Shown here: piece by piece, positions 7,952 to 15,293 of the stretch
How the letters are laid out: every line of letters starts with the position of its first letter
Numbering within the stretch: the stretch's first letter is position 1
Assembly (NCBI GenBank): GCA_937860115.1
Contig: CALMBI010000061.1
Coordinates: 1 to 29,258 of the forward strand
DNA length: 29,258 bases
Direction: 5' to 3'
Source: an uncultured Arcobacter sp.
GTDB taxonomy: Bacteria > Campylobacterota > Campylobacteria > Campylobacterales > Arcobacteraceae
The notes under the pieces: generated by a model
Database searches by the model: none
What the model saw: the letters and a program-made list of their open reading frames with translations, nothing else
Told to the model about the DNA's origin: nothing
Position numbers and translations under genes: made by a program

Positions 7952-8329
7952 GTGAATTTAGAAAAGGTAATAGCTGGTTTTTTTATTATATTAGCGATGA
8001 CGCTAAACTTTGGTTTTTTTTATGGTGATATGACAAACATCTCCTTACATAGTCAGTATGAATTATTTGCTGCAATTGCAATAAATTTAATCGCTACTAC
8101 ATTGAAGTTAGGTGATAAAACACAAATGGGTTCAGTTCTTTTAGCTACAAGCTTAGTTGCTGATATTCAACTTATTGCTGCAGCAACAGTCTGGACTATT
8201 GGTGCACATGTATATACTTTGGATGTTGAAACATTTTCAATTGTGATATCACTAGCTGGTGGTGCATTGGCTGCAAATATCATCTCTGTAATACTCTATA
8301 TAGGTGATACATTAAAATCAAAAAGATAA
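7952..8329 (+). CDS. Small conserved membrane protein beside the potassium channel (DUF6394-like)
   Basis: 125 residues with three or four hydrophobic helices (about 5-25, 38-52, 60-82, 97-118), Lys/Arg-rich at the C-terminus, and no catalytic motif. GTG start with AAAAGGAG upstream. It ends three bases before the channel gene, so the two are probably made together. I recall a Campylobacterota family called DUF6394 with this look, but I am not certain of the match. An accessory subunit of the channel is possible, but this rests only on gene position. Confidence 0.65.
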   Translation: MNLEKVIAGFFIILAMTLNFGFFYGDMTNISLHSQYELFAAIAINLIATTLKLGDKTQMGSVLLATSLVADIQLIAAATVWTIGAHVYTLDVETFSIVISLAGGALAANIISVILYIGDTLKSKR

Positions 8330-8332
8330 TAA

Positions 8333-10036
8333 ATGAATAACAGCGCTCTTTGGATCGTTTTGAATAGAATGAGAACCCCTTTGTTGGTTCTCATTGTTAG
8401 TTATTGTATTGCTATAATAGGCTTTCTATTAATTGACGGTATTGATGCAAATGGAAATCCTTATAGGATGAATATTTTTGATGCGTTTTATGTTGTTACT
8501 TATACTGCAACTACGATTGGATTTGGTGAAATACCTTTTGCGTTTACATATTCACAGCGAATTTGGATGTCTATGATGGTATATGTAAATGTTATGGGGT
8601 GGTTTTATTCGCTTGGAACTCTGATCTCTCTTTTTCAAGATAAACTGTTAATTGCACAACTTGCTGAAACTAGGTTTCTAAAACAAGTAAAAAATATGAA
8701 TCAACATTTTTTAATTGTACTTGGGTATAACCACATCACAAGTGAAATTATCAAAAAAGCAAATAAAGAGGGGATCCGAACAGTTGTAATAGAAAAAGAT
8801 GAAGCTAGAATAAATGAACTTAATTTAGAAAACTTTACACCGAGTGTCCCTTGCCTTATGGGTGATGTCTATGATCCAAATGCCTTAGAAAAAGCTGGAC
8901 TTCACTCAAAACATTGTAAAGCGGTCGTTTCTCTTTTTTCTGATGATAATTTAAATCTTAGAGTTGCACTCACCGCAAAATTTTTAAATAAAAATGTAAA
9001 ATTAGCGATTAAAACAACAACACACTCACAATCTGAAGATTTAAAAGATTTAGGAGTTGAAATTGTAGAAAATCCATATGAGATTATTGCTGATCAAATA
9101 AACCTTTCTTTATCAAATCCATATATGCTTGTTTTAGAGCATTGGTTACACGGTGTTGGAGATCTTGATGATAAGATATTACACTTACCAAAAGGGAAAT
9201 ATATTATTTATGGATTTGGAAAATTAGGGAGAAAAATCTATGAAGTACTACTTCAAAATAATATTGAAGTAGTTTTTATAAAACCAATTGATGAAGATAT
9301 TGGTTTAGTACCTAAAGATATGTTGCATCTAGTAAAAACGGAAGGAAGAGATGAAAAAGAACTTCTTATAGAAGCAGATATCATGAATGCTTCAGCAATT
9401 ATAGCAAGAACAACGAGTGATACTGCAAACCTTTCAATTTTGGCAAGTGCAAGAAAATTAAATCCAAATATTGTCACAATCTCACGAGAAAATGAGATGT
9501 CTGATTTTTCTGTATTTAAAAATGCAAAAATTGATATGGTATTTATCCCTTCAAAAGTATTGATTGAAAAAACGACAAATGCACTTATTGCTCCATATTC
9601 AAGTATGTTTCTAGAATTAGTTAGAGCAAAACATGATGCAGAATTTGCTCAACATATTGTAGAAAGAATTAGAAATAAGATTGGATCAAATCCTATTACA
9701 TTTGGACTTACGATCAATAAAGAAAAAGCGTATGCTGTTTGGAATTCAATAGTAAATAAAAAAAGAGTTGTTACTCTTGATGTATTAGCAAAATCTAGAA
9801 GTGATTGGACAAAACGTAATAAGATTTTGCCACTTATTTTAATTCGTGGTAGAAAAGTATTTTTGTTACCTGAATGGGATATGGAATTACAAATTGATGA
9901 TAAGATGTTGTTTGCTTCAGATGAAGATTCAAAAGATGATGCGCAATGGATTGCAAGAAATATTTATGAATTTTATTATGTATTTTTTGGAAAAGAGAAA
10001 AATTTATTAAATAAAATATTTAAAGGACACTACTAA
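8333..10036 (+). CDS. Potassium channel protein with two RCK (TrkA-N) domains
   Basis: 567 residues. The N-terminal membrane part has a helix at about 15-34, a pore loop with the selectivity filter TIGFGE at 61-66 (a TxGYG variant), and a second helix at about 72-92. Two cytoplasmic RCK/TrkA-N Rossmann domains follow. The first, about 126-250, has a degenerate glycine motif (LGYNHITSE). The second, about 286-420, has an intact GFGKLG motif. A TrkA-C-like beta segment closes the protein (PLILIRGRKVFLLPEWD...). The domains suggest a ligand-gated two-helix K+ channel, with nucleotide binding more likely in the second RCK. Its TAA overlaps the kdsA start by one base, which places the channel in an envelope and vitamin operon. 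Confidence 0.88.
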   Translation: MNNSALWIVLNRMRTPLLVLIVSYCIAIIGFLLIDGIDANGNPYRMNIFDAFYVVTYTATTIGFGEIPFAFTYSQRIWMSMMVYVNVMGWFYSLGTLISLFQDKLLIAQLAETRFLKQVKNMNQHFLIVLGYNHITSEIIKKANKEGIRTVVIEKDEARINELNLENFTPSVPCLMGDVYDPNALEKAGLHSKHCKAVVSLFSDDNLNLRVALTAKFLNKNVKLAIKTTTHSQSEDLKDLGVEIVENPYEIIADQINLSLSNPYMLVLEHWLHGVGDLDDKILHLPKGKYIIYGFGKLGRKIYEVLLQNNIEVVFIKPIDEDIGLVPKDMLHLVKTEGRDEKELLIEADIMNASAIIARTTSDTANLSILASARKLNPNIVTISRENEMSDFSVFKNAKIDMVFIPSKVLIEKTTNALIAPYSSMFLELVRAKHDAEFAQHIVERIRNKIGSNPITFGLTINKEKAYAVWNSIVNKKRVVTLDVLAKSRSDWTKRNKILPLILIRGRKVFLLPEWDMELQIDDKMLFASDEDSKDDAQWIARNIYEFYYVFFGKEKNLLNKIFKGHY

Positions 10037-10836
10037 TGATACTACTAAGCGGACCATGTGTAATAGAGAGTCGTGACAGTATAATGAGAATAGCAGAAAA
10101 ACTTGCACCTATGAATGAAAATAAAAGAATTGAATTTTATTTTAAAGCAAGCTACGATAAAGCAAATCGAACAAGTATTGATAGTTTCAGAGGACCTGGG
10201 CTTGAAGAGGGACTTAAAATCCTTCAAGAGGTAAAAGATACATTTGGGTACAAACTTATCACAGATGTTCATGAAACATATCAAGTTGCTCCTGTTGGAG
10301 AAGTTGTGGATGTTGTTCAAATTCCTGCATTTTTGTGTAGACAAACAGATTTACTTGTAGCTTCAGGGAAAACAAACTGCAAAGTAAATATCAAAAAAGG
10401 GCAATTTTTAGCACCGGGAAGTATGAAACATCCTGTTGGAAAAGTGTTAAATACTCGAGGAATCAAAGAGATCAATTATCAAACATCAAAAGAAAATGGT
10501 GTATGGCTCTGTGAAAGAGGGAATGTTTTTGGATATGGATCACTTGTGGTTGATATGAAAAACCTAATAGCTATGAGAGAATTTGCACCTGTGATCTTTG
10601 ATGCAACGCACTCTGCTCAAGTTCCAAGTACAGGGGAAACAACGGGTGGTAATAGTGCGATTGTACCTTCACTTGCTAGAGCTGCTGCAGCTGTTGGTGT
10701 GGATGGATTTTTCTTTGAAACTCACTATGATCCAAGTTGTGCTTTAAGTGATGGTCCAAATATGTTAAAAATTGATGATTTGTACAAAACAGTTGAAGAT
10801 ATTTTTAAGATTCAAGATGTGCTTGGTTTAGAATAA
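10036..10836 (+). CDS. kdsA: 3-deoxy-8-phosphooctulonate synthase (KDO-8-phosphate synthase)
   Basis: Condenses phosphoenolpyruvate with arabinose 5-phosphate to KDO 8-phosphate for the lipopolysaccharide inner core. The 266 residues are a complete TIM barrel with GPCVIES near the start, KASYDKANR, SFRGPGLEEGL, TDVHE, and DATHSAQ/PSTGETTGG. Cys8 in GPCVIES replaces the Asn of the metal-free E. coli enzyme, so this should be the metal-dependent class known from Aquifex. It starts in the stop codon of the channel gene; ribH follows after 27 bases with its own AAAGGA. Confidence 0.96.
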   Translation: MILLSGPCVIESRDSIMRIAEKLAPMNENKRIEFYFKASYDKANRTSIDSFRGPGLEEGLKILQEVKDTFGYKLITDVHETYQVAPVGEVVDVVQIPAFLCRQTDLLVASGKTNCKVNIKKGQFLAPGSMKHPVGKVLNTRGIKEINYQTSKENGVWLCERGNVFGYGSLVVDMKNLIAMREFAPVIFDATHSAQVPSTGETTGGNSAIVPSLARAAAAVGVDGFFFETHYDPSCALSDGPNMLKIDDLYKTVEDIFKIQDVLGLE

Positions 10837-10863
10837 AAATTAAAATTATATAAAGGAATAAAA

Positions 10864-11334
10864 ATGAATATTTTAGAAGGTAACTTACGATTAAATGGAG
10901 ATGAAAAAGTAGCTATTATTTGTGGTAGATTTAATCATATTATTACAGATAGATTAGTTGAAGGTGCACAAGATGCATTTAAAAGACATGGTGGGGATGA
11001 CAATAAATTGGATCTCATTTTAGTACCAGGTGCATTTGAGATTCCGTTTGCGCTACAAAAAGCACTTGAAAGTGGTAAATATGATGCTGTTTGTTGTGTT
11101 GGAGCAGTTATTAGAGGTGCAACACCACATTTTGATTATATAAGTGCAGAAGCAACTAAAGGTATCGCAACAGCTGCTATGAAATCAGGTCTTCCAGTAT
11201 CAAATGGTGTTTTAACAACTGATACTATTGAACAAGCGATAGAGAGAGCTGGAAGTAAAGTTGGAAATAAAGGTGCTGAAGCAATGATTACTATTATTGA
11301 GATGTTAAGTCTTTATAAAGAGATGGAGAAATAA
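10864..11334 (+). CDS. ribH: 6,7-dimethyl-8-ribityllumazine synthase
   Basis: Makes the lumazine precursor of riboflavin from the ribityl-amino-pyrimidine and dihydroxybutanone phosphate; family members form 60-subunit shells or pentamers. The 156 residues contain all key motifs: GRFNHIITDRLVEGA, VPGAFEIPFAL at 54-64, GAVIRGATPHFDYI with catalytic His89, and GVLTTDTIEQA. Length is normal. The stop overlaps the nusB start by one base (TAATG), the same pairing as in many bacteria. Confidence 0.97.
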   Translation: MNILEGNLRLNGDEKVAIICGRFNHIITDRLVEGAQDAFKRHGGDDNKLDLILVPGAFEIPFALQKALESGKYDAVCCVGAVIRGATPHFDYISAEATKGIATAAMKSGLPVSNGVLTTDTIEQAIERAGSKVGNKGAEAMITIIEMLSLYKEMEK

Positions 11335-11720
11335 TGGCAACTAGAACACAGGCAAGAGAATCAGTTGTAGGATTATTGTATGCTTATGATTTGGGAAATA
11401 CAACAATCGCAAAATTTTCAGATGTCATTTTTGAAGATAAAAAGATAAGAAATAAACAAAAAGAGTTTGCACAAGATCTTTTTGATGGTGTTATAGCAAA
11501 CTTAGAAACTATTGATACGGTGCTTTCTGAACATTTAAAAGAAAGAGATATTAATGAAGTTGGAGCGGTAGAAAAAGCGATTTTAAGACTCTCTATCTTT
11601 GAAATCACTCACAATAAAATAGATAAAGCAATAGCGATAAATGAAGCAATCGAACTAGCAAAAAAATTAGCAAGTGATAATGCTCCAAAATTTATCAATG
11701 GTCTTTTGGATAGTATTTAA
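11334..11720 (+). CDS. nusB: Transcription antitermination factor NusB
   Basis: Binds boxA RNA with S10/NusE in rRNA antitermination. The 128 residues are all-helical: the N-terminal RTQARESVVGLLYAYDLG and the C-terminal AVEKAILRLSIFEI... AINEAIELAKKLASDNAPKF that define the family. It is slightly shorter than E. coli NusB (139), as in relatives. pyrF follows after 13 bases. Confidence 0.95.
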   Translation: MATRTQARESVVGLLYAYDLGNTTIAKFSDVIFEDKKIRNKQKEFAQDLFDGVIANLETIDTVLSEHLKERDINEVGAVEKAILRLSIFEITHNKIDKAIAINEAIELAKKLASDNAPKFINGLLDSI

Positions 11721-11733
11721 GAAAGGGAATCTA

Positions 11734-12417
11734 ATGAAACTTTGTGTAGCACTTGATAATGATAGTATAGTTGATAATTTAGCTTTAGCAGAGAAGTTAA
11801 AAGATTGTGATATTTGGCTAAAGGTTGGATTTCGAAGTTATATTAGAGATGGTAAAGAATTTTTGATAGAACTTAAAAAAATCAATCCCAATTTTAAAAT
11901 ATTTCTTGATTTAAAGCTATACGATATACCAAATACTATGGCTGATGCTGCATATGAAATTAGTCAACTTGGTGTGGATATGTTTAATGTTCATGCAAGT
12001 GCTGGAAAAATTGCAATGAAAGAAGTAATGGATAGAATAAAAGATCTACCGAATAGACCTTTAGTATTAGCTGTAACAGCACTTACTAGTTTTGATAATG
12101 AAAACTTTAAATATATTTATAATGAAAATATTGCACAAAAAGCAACAACTTTTGCAAAAGATAGTTATGAAGCTGGACTTGATGGAGTTGTGTGTTCTGC
12201 ATTTGAAAGTTTAGATATAAAAAATAATACAGCAAAAGAATTTATTACTTTAACCCCAGGAATTAGACCTTTTGGTGAAGATGCTGGAGATCAACAAAGG
12301 GTTGCTGATATTAATGTAGCATTCGAGCAAATGGTTGACTTTATAGTTGTAGGACGTCCAATCTACAAATCTTCAAATCCAAAAGAGGTAGTAGAGAAAA
12401 TTTTAGAAAGATTATAA
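11734..12417 (+). CDS. pyrF: Orotidine 5'-phosphate decarboxylase
   Basis: Last step of UMP synthesis. The 227 residues form a TIM barrel with the catalytic set Asp59-Lys61-Asp64 in LDLKLYDIPNT and the phosphate loop TPGIRPFGEDAGDQQR, ending IVVGRPIYKS. An earlier in-frame ATG at 11674 would add 20 residues that lie inside nusB and match nothing in the family, so I take ATG 11734, which has AAAGGGAA upstream. It closes the kdsA-ribH-nusB-pyrF cluster, an order also recalled from C. jejuni. Confidence 0.95.
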   Translation: MKLCVALDNDSIVDNLALAEKLKDCDIWLKVGFRSYIRDGKEFLIELKKINPNFKIFLDLKLYDIPNTMADAAYEISQLGVDMFNVHASAGKIAMKEVMDRIKDLPNRPLVLAVTALTSFDNENFKYIYNENIAQKATTFAKDSYEAGLDGVVCSAFESLDIKNNTAKEFITLTPGIRPFGEDAGDQQRVADINVAFEQMVDFIVVGRPIYKSSNPKEVVEKILERL

Positions 12418-12448
12418 TCTTTTTAAGGCTTTCTTTAGAACTTTTTTG

Positions 12449-12454
12449 TATAAT
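12449..12454 (+). promoter_or_regulatory. Candidate -10 box for tRNA-Ser
   Basis: TTGTATAAT ends 18 bases before the mature tRNA 5' end, giving a transcript start about 12 bases upstream of the tRNA. Confidence 0.55.
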
Positions 12455-12472
12455 TCCACACTTTCAAAGAAT

Positions 12473-12562
12473 GGACAGGTGGGTGAGTGGCTTAAACCAG
12501 CACCCTGCTAAGGTGTCGTACTCGCAAGGGTACCGAGGGTTCAAATCCCTCCCTGTCCGCCA
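12473..12562 (+). tRNA. tRNA-Ser (anticodon GCU)
   Basis: A 90-base gene with acceptor arms GGACAGG and CCTGTCC, discriminator G and an encoded CCA. The anticodon stem-loop is GCACC-CTGCTAA-GGTGT with anticodon GCT at 12507-12509, which reads AGC/AGU. A long variable arm, typical of serine tRNAs, and a TTC-type T loop (GGGTTCAAATCCC) are present. Confidence 0.96.
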
Positions 12563-12870
12563 CTAACAAATCCTTTAACCATAGTATTTTGAAACACTTT
12601 TAAAAAGATTTTTACTACAACTTTTTACTACAAACTGAAGATATATACTCTTTTTTTATTCTACTCTATATTATCATATAGTTAATATTCAATAATAAAA
12701 AATATACGAAGGGGATACACACTACAAAAAGACCCACAAAAAATAGCTAATTTTTTTCAACATCAAGGTGTAAAATATGCTAGCTAATGAAATTAATTTT
12801 GTTTATTGGGGGAGTAATAATCTAATTTTGGATAGAATAAAAAACTTTTAGAAAAAATTAGGAAAAGACT
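12563..12870. other. Gene-poor stretch after tRNA-Ser
   Basis: 308 bases, very A/T-rich, without a convincing gene. A 12-base direct repeat TTTTTACTACAA occurs at 12609-12620 and 12622-12633 (period 13). Two short protein-like runs lie in different frames. One, at about 12713-12784, has no start codon (includes DPQKIANFFQHQGVKYA). The other, 12777-12851, has 24 codons with AAGGTG upstream (includes NEINFVYWGSNN). They may be remains of a broken gene, or chance. No second copy of the tRNA 3' end is seen. Confidence 0.4.
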
Positions 12871-13685
12871 GTGAAGAAATTACAATCAAAATTATTTTTA
12901 TTACTTTTTAGTACAGGGTTTTTAAATGCTTACGAAATAGAAGATCCTACACTTGGGAATATTGCTATTGAAGCTAATGTGTGGAATACGAAATTAGATG
13001 GAAATATTAAGAATACTGTTTCAACGACTAATTTTCAAGAGGATCTTGGTTTTAAAGAGTCAAAAAATGTTACCTCTTTTGGGCTTGATTTAAAAAATGA
13101 TATTGGTTGGTTGCCAAATATTTATGTGAACTATTTTACATTAAATTCTGCAGCAGATGGAAATATACTTTCAGAGAAATTGATTGATGATAAATCTGGT
13201 TTAATTACATCTAGTAACTTAAGTACTACTAATGGCTACAATGGTAGTGTCTCATCTACGATTAAATATAGTGAGTTAAATACGATTCTTTATGGATTTT
13301 TGCAGCAAAGTATTTTTGAATTTGATATGGGCTTAAATCTTAAAAAAATTGATTATGAGCAGACAATTAAAGAAAATAATGATCCTACAATGAATACCTC
13401 ATTAAAAGGACCAGATCAAATTATTCCAATGCCGTATGTTGGACTCAAAATTGATTTATATCCAATCAATACTGTTTTAAAAGCAGAAAGCTCAATCCTT
13501 GCACTAGGAGATGATGAAGCAAAAGAGATTATAAATACTCTATCAATTTTAGAGTCATGAAACATATGTATCTCAGTTATGGATATAGATATAGCAGTTG
13601 GAAAACGACAAATAAAGACAATGTTCATGAAAAATATGACATGAATATTAAGGGTAATTATCTTGGTGCAAAGATATTGTTCTAA
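12871..13685 (+). pseudogene. Outer membrane beta-barrel protein (TIGR04219-like), frameshifted
   Basis: GTG start with AGGAAAAG upstream. Residues 1-20 form a signal peptide (ending GFLNA). Alternating strands typical of a small barrel follow (for example SFGLDLKNDIGWLPNIYVNY), a pattern I associate with the TIGR04219 outer membrane family. The frame ends early at a TGA (13558-13560, 229 residues). Past the A-run at 13521-13524 the -1 frame continues with DYKYSINFRVMKHMYLSYGY and ends in NYLGAKILF at a TAA (13683-13685), with the terminal Phe expected of a barrel. One extra A (AAAA to AAAAA) would restore a 271-residue protein. This is a recent mutation, a sequencing error or, less likely, slippage. 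Confidence 0.75.
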
Positions 13686-13703
13686 AAGAAACTAAGGAAA
13701 AAG

Positions 13704-15269
13704 ATGACAAAAATAGCATTAATAGGGCAACCAAATGTTGGCAAAAGCTCATTGTTTAATAGGATTGCTAAAAAAAGAGTAGCAATAGTAAGTGATCTTG
13801 CTGGAACTACAAGAGATGTAAGAAGAAGAGAAGTAAAAATTCTTAATCGTGAAGCGATTATGCTTGATACTGGTGGGATTGATGAAACAAATGATGCAAT
13901 CTTTACAAATGTAAAAAGAAAGGCGATCGAAACTGCAAAAGAAGCTGATATAGTACTTTATATGGTAGATGGTAAAAAGATACCAGATGAGAAAGATAGT
14001 GAGCTGTTTTATGCACTTCAAAGACTTGGGAAAAATCTTGCACTTGTGGTAAATAAAATCGATAATGATAAAGAAAAAGAGAATCTTTGGGAGTTTTATA
14101 GTTTTGGGATAGCTGAAGAGATGATGTTTCCTATCTCTGTTACTCATAATCGTGGTACTGTTAGACTTTTTGAATGGCTTTATGAACAGCTTCCTATGAG
14201 TGAAGAGGAGATGCTCGAGCAACAAAAAGCATTGCAAAATGAAGAAGATGAAGATGAAGATTTTAGCGAAAATGAAAGAGAACCAAGAAGAAACGAAAAA
14301 GAGGTTATAGTTAAAAAAGAGGTTGACCCAAATCATATCAAGATCTCTATTATTGGTAAGCCAAATGTTGGAAAAAGTTCAATCTTAAATGCAATAATTG
14401 GAGAAGAAAGAAGTGTAGTGAGTCCAATAGCTGGAACTACAATCGATCCAGTTGATGAGACTTTTATCTATAACGATAAAAAAATCACATTTGTTGATAC
14501 AGCAGGTCTTAGACGAAGAGGGAAAATCCTTGGAATCGAAAAATATGCTTTGATGAGAACAGAAGATATGCTTAAACAATCAAATGTTGCGCTTGTAGTG
14601 CTTGATGCAAGTGTACCTATAAGAGATCAAGATGAAAAGGTATCTGGGTTAGTAGATAAGTTTGGTCTTGGGGTGATTATTGTCCTTAATAAATGGGATG
14701 AAAATATGGACACTTATGAAAAAATAACAAAAGAAGTAAGAGATAGATTTAGATTTTTATACTATGCTCCAATTATGGCAGTATCTGCTAAAACAGGGAG
14801 AAATATAGACAAACTAAAAGATAAGATTCTTCAAGTATTTGAAAACTACAATAAACGTATCACAACATCTGAAGTAAACGCAATTATCAAAAAAGCACTT
14901 CAAAGACATGCTCTTCCTAGTCCAAATGGAAATCGTCTTAGAATCTATTTTGGAACACAATTTAACACAAATCCACCAACAATCGCACTTGTTATGAATA
15001 AACCATCGATGCTTCACTTTAGTTATAAAAGATATTTGATCAATATTTTTAGAGAGTATCTTGATTTTGAAGGTGTACCTATTAGAATTGTTGCTAGAAA
15101 AAAAGGGGAAAGAATCGATGATGATGAACTTAATGTTGTTTATCAAGAGTTGATGGTACCAAAAGAGCTTTATATAGAAAGTGATGATGGGTATGAAGAT
15201 GAAGATGATTACTATGATGATGAAGAGTACTATGAAGATGAAGATGATTACTATGAGGATCAAAAATAA
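13704..15269 (+). CDS. der: Ribosome-assembly GTPase Der (EngA)
   Basis: Tandem GTPase needed for 50S subunit maturation. 521 residues: G domain 1 with GQPNVGKS (8-15), DTGGID and NKID; G domain 2 with GKPNVGKS (218-225), DTAGLRRRGK and NKWD; then the KH-like domain at about 395-475. Usual length is roughly 440-490. The excess lies in an acidic linker between the G domains (about 170-205: NEEDEDEDFSENERE) and in an acidic, Tyr-rich tail after about residue 493. The tail contains a 26-base direct repeat at 15192-15217 and 15231-15256 (period 39), so it grew at least partly by duplication. AAGGAAAA precedes the ATG. Confidence 0.95.
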   Translation: MTKIALIGQPNVGKSSLFNRIAKKRVAIVSDLAGTTRDVRRREVKILNREAIMLDTGGIDETNDAIFTNVKRKAIETAKEADIVLYMVDGKKIPDEKDSELFYALQRLGKNLALVVNKIDNDKEKENLWEFYSFGIAEEMMFPISVTHNRGTVRLFEWLYEQLPMSEEEMLEQQKALQNEEDEDEDFSENEREPRRNEKEVIVKKEVDPNHIKISIIGKPNVGKSSILNAIIGEERSVVSPIAGTTIDPVDETFIYNDKKITFVDTAGLRRRGKILGIEKYALMRTEDMLKQSNVALVVLDASVPIRDQDEKVSGLVDKFGLGVIIVLNKWDENMDTYEKITKEVRDRFRFLYYAPIMAVSAKTGRNIDKLKDKILQVFENYNKRITTSEVNAIIKKALQRHALPSPNGNRLRIYFGTQFNTNPPTIALVMNKPSMLHFSYKRYLINIFREYLDFEGVPIRIVARKKGERIDDDELNVVYQELMVPKELYIESDDGYEDEDDYYDDEEYYEDEDDYYEDQK

Positions 15270-15285
15270 GAACAATTCTTATTTT
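15263..15285 (+). terminator. A/T-rich hairpin at the end of der
   Basis: AAAATAAGAA and TTCTTATTTT pair over 10 bp around a three-base loop, overlapping the der TAA (15267-15269). Only one G-C pair is present, and the helicase gene begins nine bases later, so it may slow transcription rather than end it. Confidence 0.4.
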
Positions 15286-15293
15286 GATAGATA

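Noticed and set aside
11674..11733. Earlier start for pyrF
   Set aside because: It lies inside nusB, adds residues not found in the family and lacks a ribosome site; ATG 11734 has AAAGGGAA.
12407..12422. Perfect palindrome AAAGATTATAATCTTT at the pyrF stop as a terminator
   Set aside because: No loop of its own, almost no G-C pairs and only a short T-run; it would be a very weak hairpin.
12563..12870. Attachment-site duplication of the tRNA-Ser 3' end
   Set aside because: No second copy of the tRNA 3' end and no integrase are present in the window.
13749..15275. Two long - strand reading frames (195 and 153 codons) opposite der
   Set aside because: They are Phe/Ile/Tyr/Ser-rich mirror images of an acidic, Lys-rich gene, lack ribosome sites and resemble no protein. 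der is unmistakable on the other strand.
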